Assembly (NCBI GenBank): GCA_019671135.1
Contig: JAHRHY010000017.1
Span: forward strand, 1,178,001-1,242,000
DNA from: Linnemannia hyalina
Taxonomy: Eukaryota; Mortierellomycota; Mortierellomycetes; Mortierellales; Mortierellaceae
Reading direction: 5' to 3'
DNA: 64,000 nt
Part shown: piece after piece, positions 47,005 to 59,734 of the stretch
How the letters are laid out: each line of letters starts with the position of its first letter
Position numbering within the stretch: the first letter of the stretch is position 1
Notes under the pieces: model-generated
What the model saw: the letters and a program-made list of their open reading frames with translations, nothing else
Databases searched by the model: none
What the model was told of the DNA's origin: nothing
Made by a program: the position numbers and the translations under genes

Positions 47005-49250
47005 CTACTCGACTATCTCATACGGCGAGGGGAGACGGAAGCGAGTGTTTAAAAAGTCCCTGAAGAGCGTCTGGATCTCATTCTCGACAACTGGATCGTC
47101 CGGGAAATCGTCGTTGATGCAGAAGAACGCCTTTTGATCCCACTTCGCCAAAAGAATGTCCAGATCCTTCTTGGCTCCCTTGGCTCCCTGTAGCGCCATA
47201 AACGAATAGTCCGACGTCCCGAGGACATAGTTGTACCGCGCCACCTTCTCGACAACGCTCGCAAACGCCTGTGAGGTCTCGTCTTCTGGCATCCATGCGC
47301 CCATGCCGCCTCTGTAAGGATCCTGCATCAGAATCTCAAGAAGGCAATCGCCGCAGTGGAACTCCTTGAACGCCATCCGACTGAATATCTGCTTCGTCTG
47401 TTCTGCAGGAATCCGTGGGTAGGTTGAGTCGACAAAGTCCGGGCCAAAGCAAAAGTCGACATCGAGCTTGCACTTTCGATCCTTCACCGGTTCGTAGTTT
47501 CTGTAGGGGATTTGGGGCAGCACGTCCTTGCCATCCCTGTCCTTGACGGTTGCGGTAGGGATGGTTTTCGAGGTATCGGCATTCCGGAGCATGTAAGGGT
47601 ACCCGTCCAATCCCGATTTGCGATAGAGAGTTGTGCCACTCATGCGGATGCCGATCCTGTCGAGTGTTGCCTTGTGTGCATGGATCATGGTCGGCCGAGA
47701 GTGTTGTCGTCGATCCGATGTCACCTGGTCTTGGTTCACGTTCCAGATCTTGATCCTGTCGATCAGTCTCCTGCGCTCCTCCCAGTCGAGAACGCCGTCC
47801 TGATTCGTGTCCAACCGATACTGCCAGAAAGACTCTAGCTGTGTCTCTCTCAGCTTCTCCATGATGTAGTGGCCCATAAAGAAGGAGACATGGATGTCCT
47901 TGCCCTCTCCCACACCGCGGAACTGATGCGAACTGGTTATCTCCATGTCGTCCGGCCAGAGGGACTGGATCTCCTTGAGCATTGAGACGCTGAGGACATG
48001 GATGACATGCGCGATGTAGGCACGATGGCGAGGCCCGAACCGCTGAGACAAGAGGTAGTTGGAGTATTGGAGCGAGTGCCACTCACCAACAGTGATGGCG
48101 TTTGGATCGAAGTATCGGACGGTGGGGGGAACCAAGAGTGAAGCCTCCATGTGCAAGACATATCCGTAGAGAGGTGTCCAGAGGTCCGAAGGAAGTAGTT
48201 TCAATCCGAGAAAGATATCATCGTTCATGTACATGAACTGGTTAAATGTGAAATAAAGGATGCATGTGTTAGTTTTAGCGGGTCTTCTAGCACTTTTTGT
48301 CACTCGACACTCTTTGGTCTTCTTTGGTCATTTGCGTATGCTGGCATTGAATCTGTGTCGTACAAAGGAAGGGTGTCGTCAATCGTTCCAGGTTTTGAAA
48401 TACAAACAGTCGGAAAAAAGAAAATGAAGAACTATTGGATAAAAAACCCTAGTGCTTCGGCCCGTAAAATAATCCTCTTTAACCGGTAAAGCATCAATAA
48501 TTGAGCAAACCTTACAGTATCTGTGAGGTCAGGGATGTTGAGGAACTGACTCTCGATAGACAAGCTGTTGTAGGACGGCAAATGGCTAGAATTGGGAAAG
48601 ATGGTTTTATGGCTGACGATCTGGATGGGCGAGTCAGGCTTTTGGATAAGCCATGAAGGAATCTGGGGCTGGTTGGGTGCAACTTCGGCGGTGACAATGT
48701 GAATGCGGCGGAAGAGGTCGCTGGCATAGTCGAAGGTTGACCGGAGTGAGTAACGAAGTTCGTCCGTGTCCCTGTATCGCCTTTTGGTGGTTGAGTCGAT
48801 CTGTTTGGCATTCTCGCGGAGAGACTTTTGGAACATGGGGTGGTTGTTCTGGGAGTCGAGCCTCATGGTCTGGAAGAGCGGGTCGGATCCATTAACCCAG
48901 GTGTAGACGATGTCGAACTTTGTGAGGTCGTCGGTCTGTTGCTCGATCTTGCTGGGGTTGAGGGCTCGCCAGCGATACCATTGCCCTTGCCAGTCTTTGC
49001 TCGCCCGGTATCCTCGAGAGCGCTCTGTGGCTGTGTCGAGCCAATTGGTTGGCAAGGGTTTACCCGAAGAGTCAGTTGATAAGGGATCGCTGCTGTTATC
49101 GGACGAGGACTCACTCTTGAAGGCGTGAAAGACGATCCAGTTGAAGGCGATGAATGAGGCGGAGAGGGCGACGACGATACACCTTGGCGAGGACCTGCAC
49201 TGGTGCCTGTACCTGACTTGCGAGTCATTCGGCGTCCTTATGTACGCCAT
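47005..49250 (-). CDS. Stealth-family hexose-1-phosphate transferase (GNPTAB-like)
   Basis: Two exons, 49250-48516 and 48237-47005, separated by a 278-nt intron; 655 residues. A short basic N terminus and one hydrophobic segment (IVVALSASFIAFNWIVFHAF, about 25-44) make it a type II Golgi/ER membrane protein. Stealth conserved regions are clear: CR1 FDIVYTWVNGSDP, CR2 RDTDELRYSLRSTFDYA, the NDDIFLG segment of CR2/CR3, and CR4-like LFRDFLNTRFRLPSPYE at the end. An EF-hand loop (DTNQDGVLDWEE) lies between, as in the lysosomal GlcNAc-1-phosphotransferase alpha/beta subunit. The enzyme should transfer a sugar-1-phosphate from a nucleotide sugar to a glycan. Donor and acceptor in the fungus are unknown. 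Confidence 0.88.
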
Positions 49251-50182
49251 CTGTTGTGAGTGTGTTGAATGAGAGGAGGAGAGTACGAATGACGACGAGT
49301 GTAGTGTGAATGCAAGTTGTCGGTCAAGGACGGTGGGAGAGAAGACGAAAGAAAAGTGAATGAAGAAAAAGTGGTGGTGTGCAAAGAATGGGGGAGAGGG
49401 AGAGAGAGAGAGAGAGAGAAAGAGAAAGTGTGAAGGGAAGGAGCTAGGTTTGTGAGTTTTCGTTGGACAAAGGAAACAAGAAGGAAGTGTGGCGGGTTTC
49501 GAATAGACGTTAAGGGAGGACCTAATGTGCTAAAAAAGCCCCTAAGGACATGTGCAACCCCCTTCCTTCCTTTGTCAATTACCCTTCCTTCTTCTCTTTA
49601 CCCTATTATTTTTCTCTTTGCTCTGTTGATTGTCTTTGCCTTCATGATTCGGTGGAGTGAAAGGGAGACGGAGTGGATATTGTTCGAGATTTTTTGTCTT
49701 CCAAAGCGACCTTTGATCAATCGTATTTCTGATCCCTCATTGAAACAGACAAGGTCATCAGTGATGGTGTCTGGGATCATTTCAGGGCACAGGGTACAAG
49801 GTGATGATGGGGGGACCGACCTTTTGGAAAAGGGAAGAAGACAGGAGAAGAGGAGCAACATATTTCCTTGGATTTCTGTAATTCTGTTTGATCTTTGCTT
49901 GTATTCTGTGGATAAAGAGGAAGAGGTCGTCTGAGCACAGGCACAGCAGGCAGTGCTTTTGGAGTACGTGGGTTAGAAAGGGGTTCTCGGTAGAACATCA
50001 AACAGCAGAGGGGGCAATGATCTAGAGCCTGTTGCAAATAACAATGACGACTGGTAGGAAAAGGGGTACACGCATTTGCGAAGAGTGGTTGAAGGAGGGG
50101 AAGGATAAAGATAGTTCCACCTCATTTTCTTTTCTTCCGTTTCTATCTTTATCACTCCTCCTTGTCCTTCGTCGTATTCATC
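49251..50182. other. Divergent intergenic, holds dispersed repeat copy B
   Basis: About 0.9 kb between the Stealth-family gene and the METTL22-like gene. It has a (GA)n-like tract near 49394-49420, then repeat copy B (49600-49955). A TC-rich stretch near 50120-50165 precedes the METTL22-like start. Nothing else is supported. Confidence 0.45.
49600..49955 (+). repeat. Dispersed repeat, copy B
   Basis: Direct-orientation partner of 46550-46905; the two copies flank the Stealth-family gene. Shared anchors and their spacing (157 bp in A, about 145 bp in B between the two main anchors) support homology although overall identity looks only moderate. Confidence 0.6.
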
Positions 50183-51850
50183 ATGGACAAGACAGGCCAC
50201 CAATTCACGCAGAAGGACAATATCGACGATACACACAACTATAACATCAACAGCGACAAGGACACGGACCACAGAAACAAAAAGCAACGGACAACAGAAG
50301 AAATTACCAAGAGCGAAAATAGATCTGATCAATACGAGCACAAGGATGATCATGACGACGAAGATCAGACGAATGAGGACGACATCGTGTTGTCAGAGGT
50401 TCACATTCACCCTGACAATGGTCTCGTTGACCGTAGGACCATCACATCAACTTTCCTTCTCTCTCGGAAAGGACAACCTATACTGGACAGTCAACAGGGG
50501 AGCTGTTTGGACAATAGCATCAGCGTGAGCAATAATATCAAGGTGCAGGATGATGATCAAGAGAACGATAAGGACGTGCACGATGAGGAGCTTGACCTTT
50601 GGGACTATGCGGTGGAAATTAAGCACGCGATGGGGACAGACCTCCGAGGCGTGGGTAAGTCTGTCAGTGACAAGGCAGCTACCCTGCCACGCTACTCTTC
50701 TTTTTCAACTGCCATCAATATTTTTTCATAAACTTACATTCGGTTGTTGTTGTCTATTTAGGGTCCCAGGTGTGGTTGGGCTGTTTTTTGCTGATCGACT
50801 GGATCGTGCACATCCGGGAACTGCTTAATGATACAACTGTGCTTGAGATCGGCGCAGGAACAGGACTCGCCTCCATCGCCACCGATCTCCTCATTGCCGT
50901 TGACCGTGTCTACTGCACAGGTGAAACTTATTGCTCTTTCCATGGTTCAATCGTTATACGTGTTCATTCAGGCATGCGCGAGGACAAGAGACTAACCCTT
51001 GCATCGTATTACTGAAGTAGATTATGATAACGATATTCTACAGAACTGCATGGCCAACATTGATCTCAACTGCGCTCCTGACCAGAAAGTCAAGACTCGG
51101 AGGCTGAACTGGCTAATGGACGACCCACTGGAATCCATGGAGAATGGTGGCCATACACCTGACCCTTTTGGCTGGTCGTCTCAAGAACGCCAGGACTGGA
51201 AAGTTAACGGCGCCTTCATCTTCGCCGCCGATGGTATAGTACTCCTTCGTACTGCATGGAAAGTATATGTATCCTTGCTATATTGCAAACCATTCACAAC
51301 TAACTAGCGTATTCTCTGTCTCTATTGATCGTGTTGTATTCGACAAATAGTAGTGTATGATGACTCTTTGACGGATGCGTTGGTCGACTGCCTGGAGAAG
51401 CTACTCTCAGAGCCTTTGCCTGCCAGTCACCCACGACACTACATTGGTCGCGTCGCCTACATGACCATGGAGAAGAGGTAGGTACAAATGGCCGTGCCTT
51501 TGCTACGTGGCAAGCGAGGTTGCCAGAAAAGACTAACAGCCAGCTATTCTCCTGTAGGTACAACTTCTCGTTGGATGAGCTAGCAGTGGTGGCTCAGGCG
51601 TACGAGTACTTCAAGGTCCGGATAGGGCAATCGTCGTTGATTGAGGCCGAGGAGATTGATGCATCTACTTTGGCTCGTCACTGTGACTATGACCGCACCA
51701 AGGACTTAGTACGCATTTTGTCACTGGCATTTTTCCTGCTAACGTCCATTATACATCCAGTTCTTCCATGATGGCATCATACTCACCATCCACGCACTTT
51801 TTTATGCTGTAATGCTGTAGGTGCTGTTCCGGATCGGCAGCAAAGAATAA
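50183..51850 (+). CDS. METTL22-like protein methyltransferase
   Basis: Exons 50183-50654, 50762-50920, 51021-51233, 51351-51477, 51558-51708, 51821-51850 give 383 residues. The first 130 residues are charged and disordered (Asp/Lys/Asn-rich). The catalytic domain belongs to methyltransferase family 16: QVWLGCFLLIDWI, motif I VLEIGAGTGLAS, then YCTDYDNDILQNC, AADVVYDDSLTDAL and YDRTKDLVLFRI at the end. Human METTL22 trimethylates lysine of the nuclear Kin17 protein; the fungal substrate is not known. The last exon (nine codons) uses the acceptor at 51819-51820 because it restores the family's usual hydrophobic C terminus; an earlier acceptor (51759-51760) would give a 20-codon exon without family resemblance. 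Confidence 0.82.
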
Positions 51851-51977
51851 TGTCCCGCCACCAAAATTGCTCTGCGCTTATCTGTTTAATTTCCCCCCAC
51901 AGTCGGCAAAAATCCTTTTTCTGATCACCCACTCCCCATTCACACTCCTCAACAACACTTTCACGCTTACACACACA

Positions 51978-52645
51978 ATGTCCTGGGCACAAAAAGAGAT
52001 TCGTCTGCCAGCAAAGCAACGCGGCTGCCACTTGGTCACACGCGAGATTGAAAAGCAATTGCCAGAGCTTAAGCAATTCTCCGTCGGAATGGCCAACATC
52101 TTTTGTAAGGGCAGGAGCAAGAGAATTCGTTTCGACATTCTATGAATGAAAACACCTTCTTCAAAACGAAACAGACTAAAAGTCTTTTTTCTCGCTTATT
52201 GCTAGTACAACACACATCGGCATCGTTGACGCTGAACGAGAACGCTGACCCTGATGTCCGTGTTGATATGGAGATGGCATTGAACAAGATTGCACCCGAG
52301 AACATGCCATTTATCCACACGGACGAGGGTCCCGACGACATGCCTGGCCATCTCAAGAGCTCCCTCATGGGCGTCTCACTCAACATCCCCATCACCAAGG
52401 GCTGTCTCAACCTGGGAATGTGGCAAGGGTAATATGCTTGTGTCTCCTGGAAGGATATGTATTATTGATCTCAGAATCGCGCCCATTTTCCTACCTCTTT
52501 GCTTGATCTCCTACCTAACAATTCACTCTTGCACTCCCCGTTCACCCCCTTCCAATGCGATAGGATCTGGCTGTGCGAGCACCGCAACCATGCCTCTGGT
52601 CGCAGGATTGTTGTTACTATGCAGGGCGAGAAGAACCAGAAGTAG
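51978..52645 (+). CDS. YjbQ/UPF0047-family protein
   Basis: Exons 51978-52104, 52206-52428, 52564-52645 give 143 residues, the usual length. Signature motifs: [33 protein letters not shown] and [14 protein letters not shown]. The family forms small beta-rich trimers with a conserved His cluster; some bacterial members have weak thiamine-phosphate synthase activity, but the physiological role is unsettled. The gene starts 127 bp after the METTL22-like gene on the same strand. Confidence 0.9.
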
Positions 52646-52871
52646 AGAAGACACCACTGGACATAACACACGCACAGAATAAAATAACCGCCGGGTTACT
52701 ACACGTGACTCGGAACGGCTCTCAACGGAGGACACTTTTTTTCTGACTCGCTGGACATGTTGAGACTTTTTGACCATTATCCATTCTCAGGAATACTCGC
52801 CATTCACACAGCAGAAAGAAAGAGGGTAGCAACATCAACAGATACAGAAAGGTAGTCAACAGCACAACACG

Positions 52872-54568
52872 ATGACCCCAACTGCCAGTTTACCATGCGC
52901 CTGTCTCAGGAATGTAGGGCGAAGCATGAGGACGATGTCCCAGACCGCCAGGTCCCCTTTTCTGGAGTCTAGACGAGCACTTTCATCTTTTGCCACACCA
53001 ATACCGACGACAAACTCAATGGCATGGACAAAAAGACAGCAGCATAAGCAATTGTCGTCAATGGCTGCAGTGGACTATGAGTACGAGGTGGACCACCTCG
53101 TTATCGGCGCAGGAGTAGTCGGTCTGGCGATTGCAGAGAAATTGGCAGCAAGAGGAGGAGGATCGACTTTATTAGTTGAAAAGAACGCGGCTGCTGGACA
53201 AGAGACAAGGTACTTGGTCACGGTGCACATTTTTAACATAAGCCCAATTGCATTGAGAAAACTGGAGCGACTAACAACGTGCTCCTTTAATTGACCCCTC
53301 CATAACAGTTCGAGGAACAGCGAAGTCATTCATGCAGGACTCTACTACCCACCCGACTCGTTAAAGACGAAACTATGTATTCGAGGGAACGAGATGATGT
53401 ACGACCTATGCGAGCGATACAACGTCAACCACAAGCAAATCACCAAATGGGTTGTCGGTCAGAGTGAGTCCGATCTCGAGTATCTGGAAAACCTCTCCAA
53501 AAAGGCGGACAGGTTGTTGCCACGGACAAAGCGCATGCCGGGACCACCCACATATCTACTGAGTCAAGAGGAGATGCGCGCCCAAGAACCGTTTGTCAAG
53601 GGCAGGGCTGCGTTGGTGTCGCCCAGGACCGGAATTGTTGATGTTCATGAGCTGATGCAGCTTTTGGAGGCAAGGACTCAGGATCATGGAGGGGACCTTG
53701 TTCTTCAATGCGAAGTCAATGGTCTCGAAAAGTTGGCCAGGGGAGGCTTCAAGGTGTCGATGGATACTCCTGCAGGACCTGTGGTTGTCAAGGCAGCGAC
53801 GGTGATTAACAGTGCTGGGTTGCACTCGGACATGGTGTACAGCATGATGCAGTGGCCTTCTGTGGCGCCAAAAGCTACAACAATATACACGTTGGCTGGA
53901 GATGATGCGAGTGTGAAGGATGCAAGTCTTGCCGATCTGGACCCGACCAACTTTGAGCCACCATTGCCTCCATTTAAGCTGCACTACTGCAAAGGTCACT
54001 ACTATGGCTACTCAGGAAAGGCGCTAGTATCCCGACTGATCTACCCTGTACCGGACAGGAACCTGACGAGTCTCGGGACCCACCTCACTCTTGATCTGGC
54101 AGGACGGATGCGGTTCGGTCCAGATGTGCTATACGTTGACGACCCTCATGATTACTCGATCGACCCGTCGACTGTGGGCTCGACATCATCAATGAAGACG
54201 GTCGCTCAAGTCATTCAAACGTATCTACCAGCGATCAAGTCGTCTTCACTTTACGCTGACTACGCCGGTATTAGGTAAATGCTCCTCTAGTGGATATTTG
54301 GTGGAAGGTATCTCTATCGTGATAACTCACCTATCACATACATTACGGAGACTTATATGTGAGACCTTGGTCTAATTCTTTAAACCTGTCTGTGTATGTG
54401 CGCGTGCACGATCGATTCGTTAGACCGAAGCTTGCGGGACCAGGAGAGCCATTCCGAGACTTTATTATTCACCACCACGATGGGCTTGTGAACCTTGCGG
54501 GGATCGAGAGTCCTGGGTTGACATCATCGCTGGCCATTGCGGAACATGTCGAGACACTCCTCTACTAG
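52872..54568 (+). CDS. L-2-hydroxyglutarate dehydrogenase, mitochondrial
   Basis: Exons 52872-53209, 53309-54274, 54424-54568 give 482 residues. The N terminus (about 60 residues, rich in Arg, Ser and Ala) fits a mitochondrial targeting sequence. The FAD-binding [14 protein letters not shown] lies at 79-92. Further family marks are [56 protein letters not shown], and the C-terminal [23 protein letters not shown] that closes the flavin site. The enzyme oxidises L-2-hydroxyglutarate, a side product of malate dehydrogenase, back to 2-oxoglutarate and passes electrons to the quinone pool. Phases at both introns close exactly. Confidence 0.93.
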
Positions 54569-57308
54569 AATCCACTCTTAAATTACAATATCAAACTACA
54601 TACCACAAACAAGCAAAACAAACAAGCAAGCGAAAAGGTTCATCCGTATTGTGTCCGACAAACAAACCTGCGGCGTTCCTGTAACCCCCTAGACAACAGA
54701 TTGTGCTAAACAATTGTTTGCGACTTTTTGTGTATGTGTGTGAGTTCCGCTCCTAAAAAATTGTGCTCTGTTTCAACGTCCAACTCGTAAGCGACATGAA
54801 CGCTTTGAGAGCGACGGCCCCACGAAATGGAAGACCATAACTTTGTCGAGAGAAAGAGGGCGAAATGGAGGAAATTCCTCACAATATTTCATATACGTAC
54901 TCTGTCGTAAAACTAAGGCTATAACCACGACTACGGTTGACCATCGCCACCGGCCATTTTACAACTTATGCACCCTGCTTTTTTTTTAATCTTCATCTCT
55001 TTCTTTTCTCTCCCGACCAGGGGCAGGTGGATTGTTTGCCTAATATCAATCAAAGGTGCAGTAGTCTTTGGGACATTAATAAAGAGCAGACAGAGAGAGG
55101 GCGCGAGATTAACAACGAAATTGATGAGCCACTGCTCGGTAAGCTGGCTCTCTTTTTCCCACTCTGTGCCACTTTTTCGACAATTTCAGTGAGATCCTTG
55201 TTGGGTGGAAAAGAAAAAAAGTCCAATGGGATAGACCTGGCTAGTAACTGGGTTTACTGGTTTGTTGCGAATGCCTACGAAGAAAGAGCTCTCAACTCTC
55301 CCTTCCTTTGATGGGTCCACTTTGAGATTTTTTCATTACCTTTTTCTTTTTTGCGACGGTCGGTTGAGAGCCACGAGTGCGGACCTTAGAACATATTCTT
55401 CCGAGCGCGCTATTCCTTTCCTTTGTCTTCCTCCCCTTTGTCTGTCTGCCTTTGCTCTCTTTTCTTAGCGCCTTTTTCGCTAGGAGATGGGACGCAGATG
55501 CAATTCCTTCCCTCGCGGGTGGTAAAGTTAAAAACGACAAAGAGGAATTTGACACAGGGTTTGATTGCAATCAAGGACTAGTGCCGTTGCTATGGAATGA
55601 ACTCTCTGGAACGCTTCTCGGCCTTCTCTCCTCTGCCTTCCTTCAACTTCTTTGTGTTGTTTCTTCCTGCTCATTACTTTTTGCTGTTTATTACATCCCC
55701 AGAGGTTGCCTTGATTGCCACCATCCTTAGTCTATGCCCCCACCAGAGCTAGAGACATAATGTATGAGTATGTATAATGTAGAGCATGTTTTCCTATGGC
55801 CCATTTTCAGTTCTCACTTTCACCTTCCACCCTCCTTCCTTCCTCCAGATGATGACAAAAAGAGAAGCAGAGAAGTAGACAAGTGAACACAAAGCGAAAA
55901 ACAAAGAATCCTTCATGTTGATGGATAAACATGCGGCGACGCTAGACCCAAACAATTCCCCTGGAAGAACCACCGAGGATTGCAGGGGTGTGTACAGTAA
56001 TCCAGATTTTCTTCTTATGCACTTGTTTCCTCTTCCCTTGTTCCTGAATCCCTATTACTGGGTTTTTTTTCTCGTTTCGCCACATTTTAATTGTATCTTG
56101 CTTGCTTGCACATTTTCAATTAAAAACAACACACTAAAACGTGCACCGTCGAGTCAGACTAGTCTAGTTCTCAAGGGAGATGGAATGACAAAAAAAACAA
56201 AAAAACAAAAAAGGCGAATGATAGCCAATCTTGTAAGCACAAGGGAAGAAAGAAGGTAAGGGTCGTAAAGAGTAGACACTCTAATCAAGATAATTGCAAA
56301 GGAGATAGAGAGGGGCTGCGGCAAAGATGAAAAGGAGGGTCAATACTCCAAGCTCCAAAGAGAGGATGATGATTGAAGGGTAAAAGTTGCTAGGCTTCCT
56401 CTTTTATTTCTGGCGATATTCGCCAGGAACAGGGCCCTGTTGTTTTAAAAATGACGGTACATTAATGCCCTGGGTAACAAGCAACCAAGCAGCCAAGCAA
56501 GAAAAGCGAGCTATGGCGAGAAAAATAAATTGTACGCAGTATACCAAGGAAAGGTGGTTGATTGAGAGTGTGGGTCTGGAACTGGGAAATGGAATGGACC
56601 TAGGCCATTTTTTAATATTGTTTTCAAGCACCACACCCCTGCGTTTACACTCGTTGTTGTCTGTCGACTGTCTGTGAGCTGAGCATTTTTGAGGTACTTG
56701 GGCCACTTTAAACCCTCGTCCTTCCTTCCAGACTAAAATTCCTCTTTATCGTTGCTCTTAGTTGTTGAGTTCACTCGCCATTTGGAATAGGAGTCAGTTG
56801 GATTGTTGTCGTTTTCCTTGTTTGTCGGCGATAGAGTTTTTTCTTTTCTTTCATTTGGCTGGGGGGATGAGCAGGAGCAAGAGAGAGAGAGAGAATGGTG
56901 AACCGACGGTTCTCCCGTAACAATGGAATATCTCTCTATCATATTTCGCCCTAATAAACGATAACAATATGGTGCAGGCAACCCAGGCACAAACGAACCG
57001 CAAAATTGTCGCTTATTACCCCGGAGAAAGGGGTGAGGAATCGTTTAAAAGGAACGACAATGTCCGCGCACTGCTCTTCTTTTTCTTCTCTTTCGTTTGT
57101 CCTTCAGTCCTTATCCCTACCCCATCCCTCTCACCACCTTTCCTCTCAACCACCTGTGGTTAATCCCTCCCCTTCCTTCGCTTGAACGGCATACCCCCTA
57201 CTTGATTGACATCAACTTCCCCTCTCCCTCCAACCTCACTCCCAACTAACTTTCCCTCTTCCTCACTCTTCCTCACTCCCCCTCCTCCCCTTTCCAAAAA
57301 AAATCACC
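54569..57308. other. Long intergenic region, no gene seen
   Basis: About 2.7 kb. The left part has the L2HGDH 3' UTR (A-rich near 54600). Reading frames at 54937-55730 and 55915-56259 are hydrophobic or low-complexity by virtue of T-rich DNA and show no domain or splice pattern. The last 150 bases are strongly pyrimidine-rich, ending in AAAAAAATCACC before the LPMO-like start, which suits a highly expressed gene. Confidence 0.45.
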
Positions 57309-59155
57309 ATGAAGATTGCTACTGGTCTCGTTGTCCTTGTTTCGATGGTCGCTTCGGCCTCTGCTCACATGGCCTTGCTCTACCCCACCCCCCGTGGAGG
57401 CTACGGTACTAAGCAGTACAACGGCCGCATCCACGTAAGTCTCCTCCTTCCCGTTCGCATTCATAGTTCCTGCACCCTCTTTCCTTTCTCTCTTCCGTGG
57501 CTCAGCGAGACAGCACCCGGATATCATTTTCAGGCACCATCGGTGACCTGAAACATGGGTTCATTTATCCGGCACTTTAAATATCCCTGTGTCTCTCGAT
57601 GCCATCCTCAGTCCACCGATTTTCCTCTCACTCAGCACCTCTTCACCGCGACACACTCATACGCCCGTACACCAATGCCACAGACGTACATTAAGAGAGA
57701 GACATACATACGACTTCATTTCAGCTATATCCGACCACAACCCCCCCCCAATCCAATATACCTGGAGAGTCATTTCTATGCTGATAGCCCGCACAAAGGG
57801 TATCCCGAAGGATAGTCTTTCGTTTGCGAGTTGTGGTGTGTGTTCACTCTTGCATTTGTTTCGTGCGTTGTAAGGTGACACAAGCACTGCATGCGCATGC
57901 AATCAATGAACTGGATAAACAGCCCTCTGTCTCTATTCTATTTCACCCGTAATCCCATTCATCCACTTTTCTAATTGTGAGATGGCCCCATCCCCTGCTT
58001 TGGTTGTCATAACATTCGCCTTCCTCTCCACATCCCTGTCCCGTCACAACTCCACTCTGCGCCCACTTTCTCCTCAGCAGCATAGTACTCCTGCCTGTAA
58101 TACCTTCTAATCATCTCGTTCCTCGTCATTTGAAAAATAGACCTTCATTGGCTACAAGGATAGCAAGTGGACCCAGCGCTTCCCCTGCGGAGGATACGCT
58201 CCCGGCCCCGTCACCAAGCTGAAGGCTGGCCAGGTTGTCCCTGTCCGCTTCTTGGCCTCGTCCATGAACGCCAAGGCCATCAAGACCCAGCCCAAGCCCA
58301 CCAGCTCCAGCAAGCAGTTCTCCCAGGCTCGCCACGGAGGCGGTACCGTAAGTCCACTTATTCTTCCTTTTTCCCTCGGATTATTTTTTCATCATGATTG
58401 TGTTGTCCATTGCTCTCACCAGTTGTTGTGTATGGTCTATTTTACCCCCGTCCTCACCAAATTACAAAACTCTAACGTATCTATTTGTTCCCTCTCTTCC
58501 TTTACTTGAAATCGAATGCTTCCGGGATTTCTAGTGCGAGTTCTCGCTCTCGTACGACAACGGAAAGACCTACCACTTGATCGCCAAGTACACCAAGACT
58601 TGCCCCGATGGTATGTTTGTTCTCTTCTCAATGTTCATGGGTCAAATGCAATTGAAACCTACCTATATTACTATTTTGAGAGAACATGCTCTAACCCGCG
58701 TTTGTGTGTGTGTGTGTGTGTGTGTGTGAATGGTGAATAGCCTACTACCAGTGGCCCGTTAAGATCCCCAAGAACGCTCCTTCCTGCAAGACCAAGAACA
58801 AGTGCTTGTTCGTCTGGAGGTATGTCAATCCCTTTTATCTTTTATGCGCTGTAGACGATGAAACGACAGTCATCTCGACCCTACTCCTATCATTTCATTC
58901 CTAACCAACGTCCACATATTTCCTTCAAAACTATATAGCTGGACCGCCAACATCCTCCCCCAGTACTACCACAACTGCGCCGATATTGAGTTGTCCGGCA
59001 AGTCCGGCGGCAAGTTGCCCTCGAAGAAAATTGCCATCGTCGACTTCAACGGCTACAAGAAGAACGTCAAGGCCCCCGGTGACGGCAACAACCACAAGTC
59101 TGCTGGTGGCCCCAGCAAGAAGGAGATTGCCTGGAACACTGACGACAAGTACTAA
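57309..59155 (+). CDS. Secreted LPMO-like copper protein
   Basis: Exons 57309-57434, 58141-58347, 58535-58610, 58741-58819, 58939-59155 give 234 residues. A 19-residue signal peptide ends in ASA and the mature chain starts with His (HMALLYPTPRGG), the first ligand of a lytic polysaccharide monooxygenase histidine brace. PCGGYAPGPVTKL follows; His107 in RHGGGTCEFSLSYDNG is the candidate second ligand; the late block WTANILPQYYHNCADIEL carries the aromatic residues near the copper. Cysteines are spaced for disulfides. These features match fungal LPMO-like proteins; substrate (chitin, cellulose or other glucan) cannot be told. The C-terminal 30 residues are Lys/Gly-rich. Intron 1 is 706 nt, far longer than the others. 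Confidence 0.8.
58703..58728. repeat. (GT)n microsatellite in intron 3 of the LPMO-like gene
   Basis: About 13 GT units ending eight or so bases before the 3' splice site region; length variation here could affect splicing, but that is speculation. Confidence 0.85.
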
Positions 59156-59734
59156 GTTGTCTTTCCTTGCCCTCCTCTTCGTAACTCCCCACAGTTCCTG
59201 GGTTTACGACCACTTTTTTTTTTTCTTGTTCCTTGATTCACTTTTTATACGTGTTTTTACTATTTTTTTCATACGCACTCCCCTTTTTAAGCTGCTATCT
59301 TTTGTTCCTGGATGTAGTGCACAAAGGGGATAAGATGGAGCAGCATAAAAGAAAAAACAAAACAATAACATGTTCCTCCCCCCTTTTCGTTCTATCTTTT
59401 AACAATCCCTGTTCTACTCTTGCTTTTTCTCTTTTTTCTTTTCTCTGAAAAAAAAACGTTCATGTTGAAAACCCTCAAGTACCACTGCTCCCTGGAGGAG
59501 AAAAGAGCCTTTTGGTATTAGACGTGAGAGTTTTCTGATGAGGAAAGGGAGAGAGGAAGTTGAAGTTACGAAAAAAATATTAAAACATAATAAAAAAACT
59601 TTTCTTGTCTGGCACAAAACACAAAAGGCTACCGCACTGAAAGGGTGTGAAGGATATGCCATGATGGTGTTTGTATTATTAGTTCATTTTGTTGGTGTTG
59701 GTCTTTGTATGCTCGTTGTTCTACGAAAGGAGTT
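59156..59734. terminator. Convergent 3' region
   Basis: T-rich interval between the stops of the LPMO-like and FAM114-like genes, with runs near 59210-59225 and A-runs near 59565-59600. No coding sequence is supported. Confidence 0.45.

Noticed and set aside
48474..48490. TTTAACCGGTAAAG resembling the inner end of the hairpin repeat
   Set aside because: Only about ten bases match and no stem follows.
54937..55730. Two overlapping hydrophobic frames in the long intergenic region
   Set aside because: Hydrophobicity follows from T-rich DNA; no signal for splicing, start context or domain.
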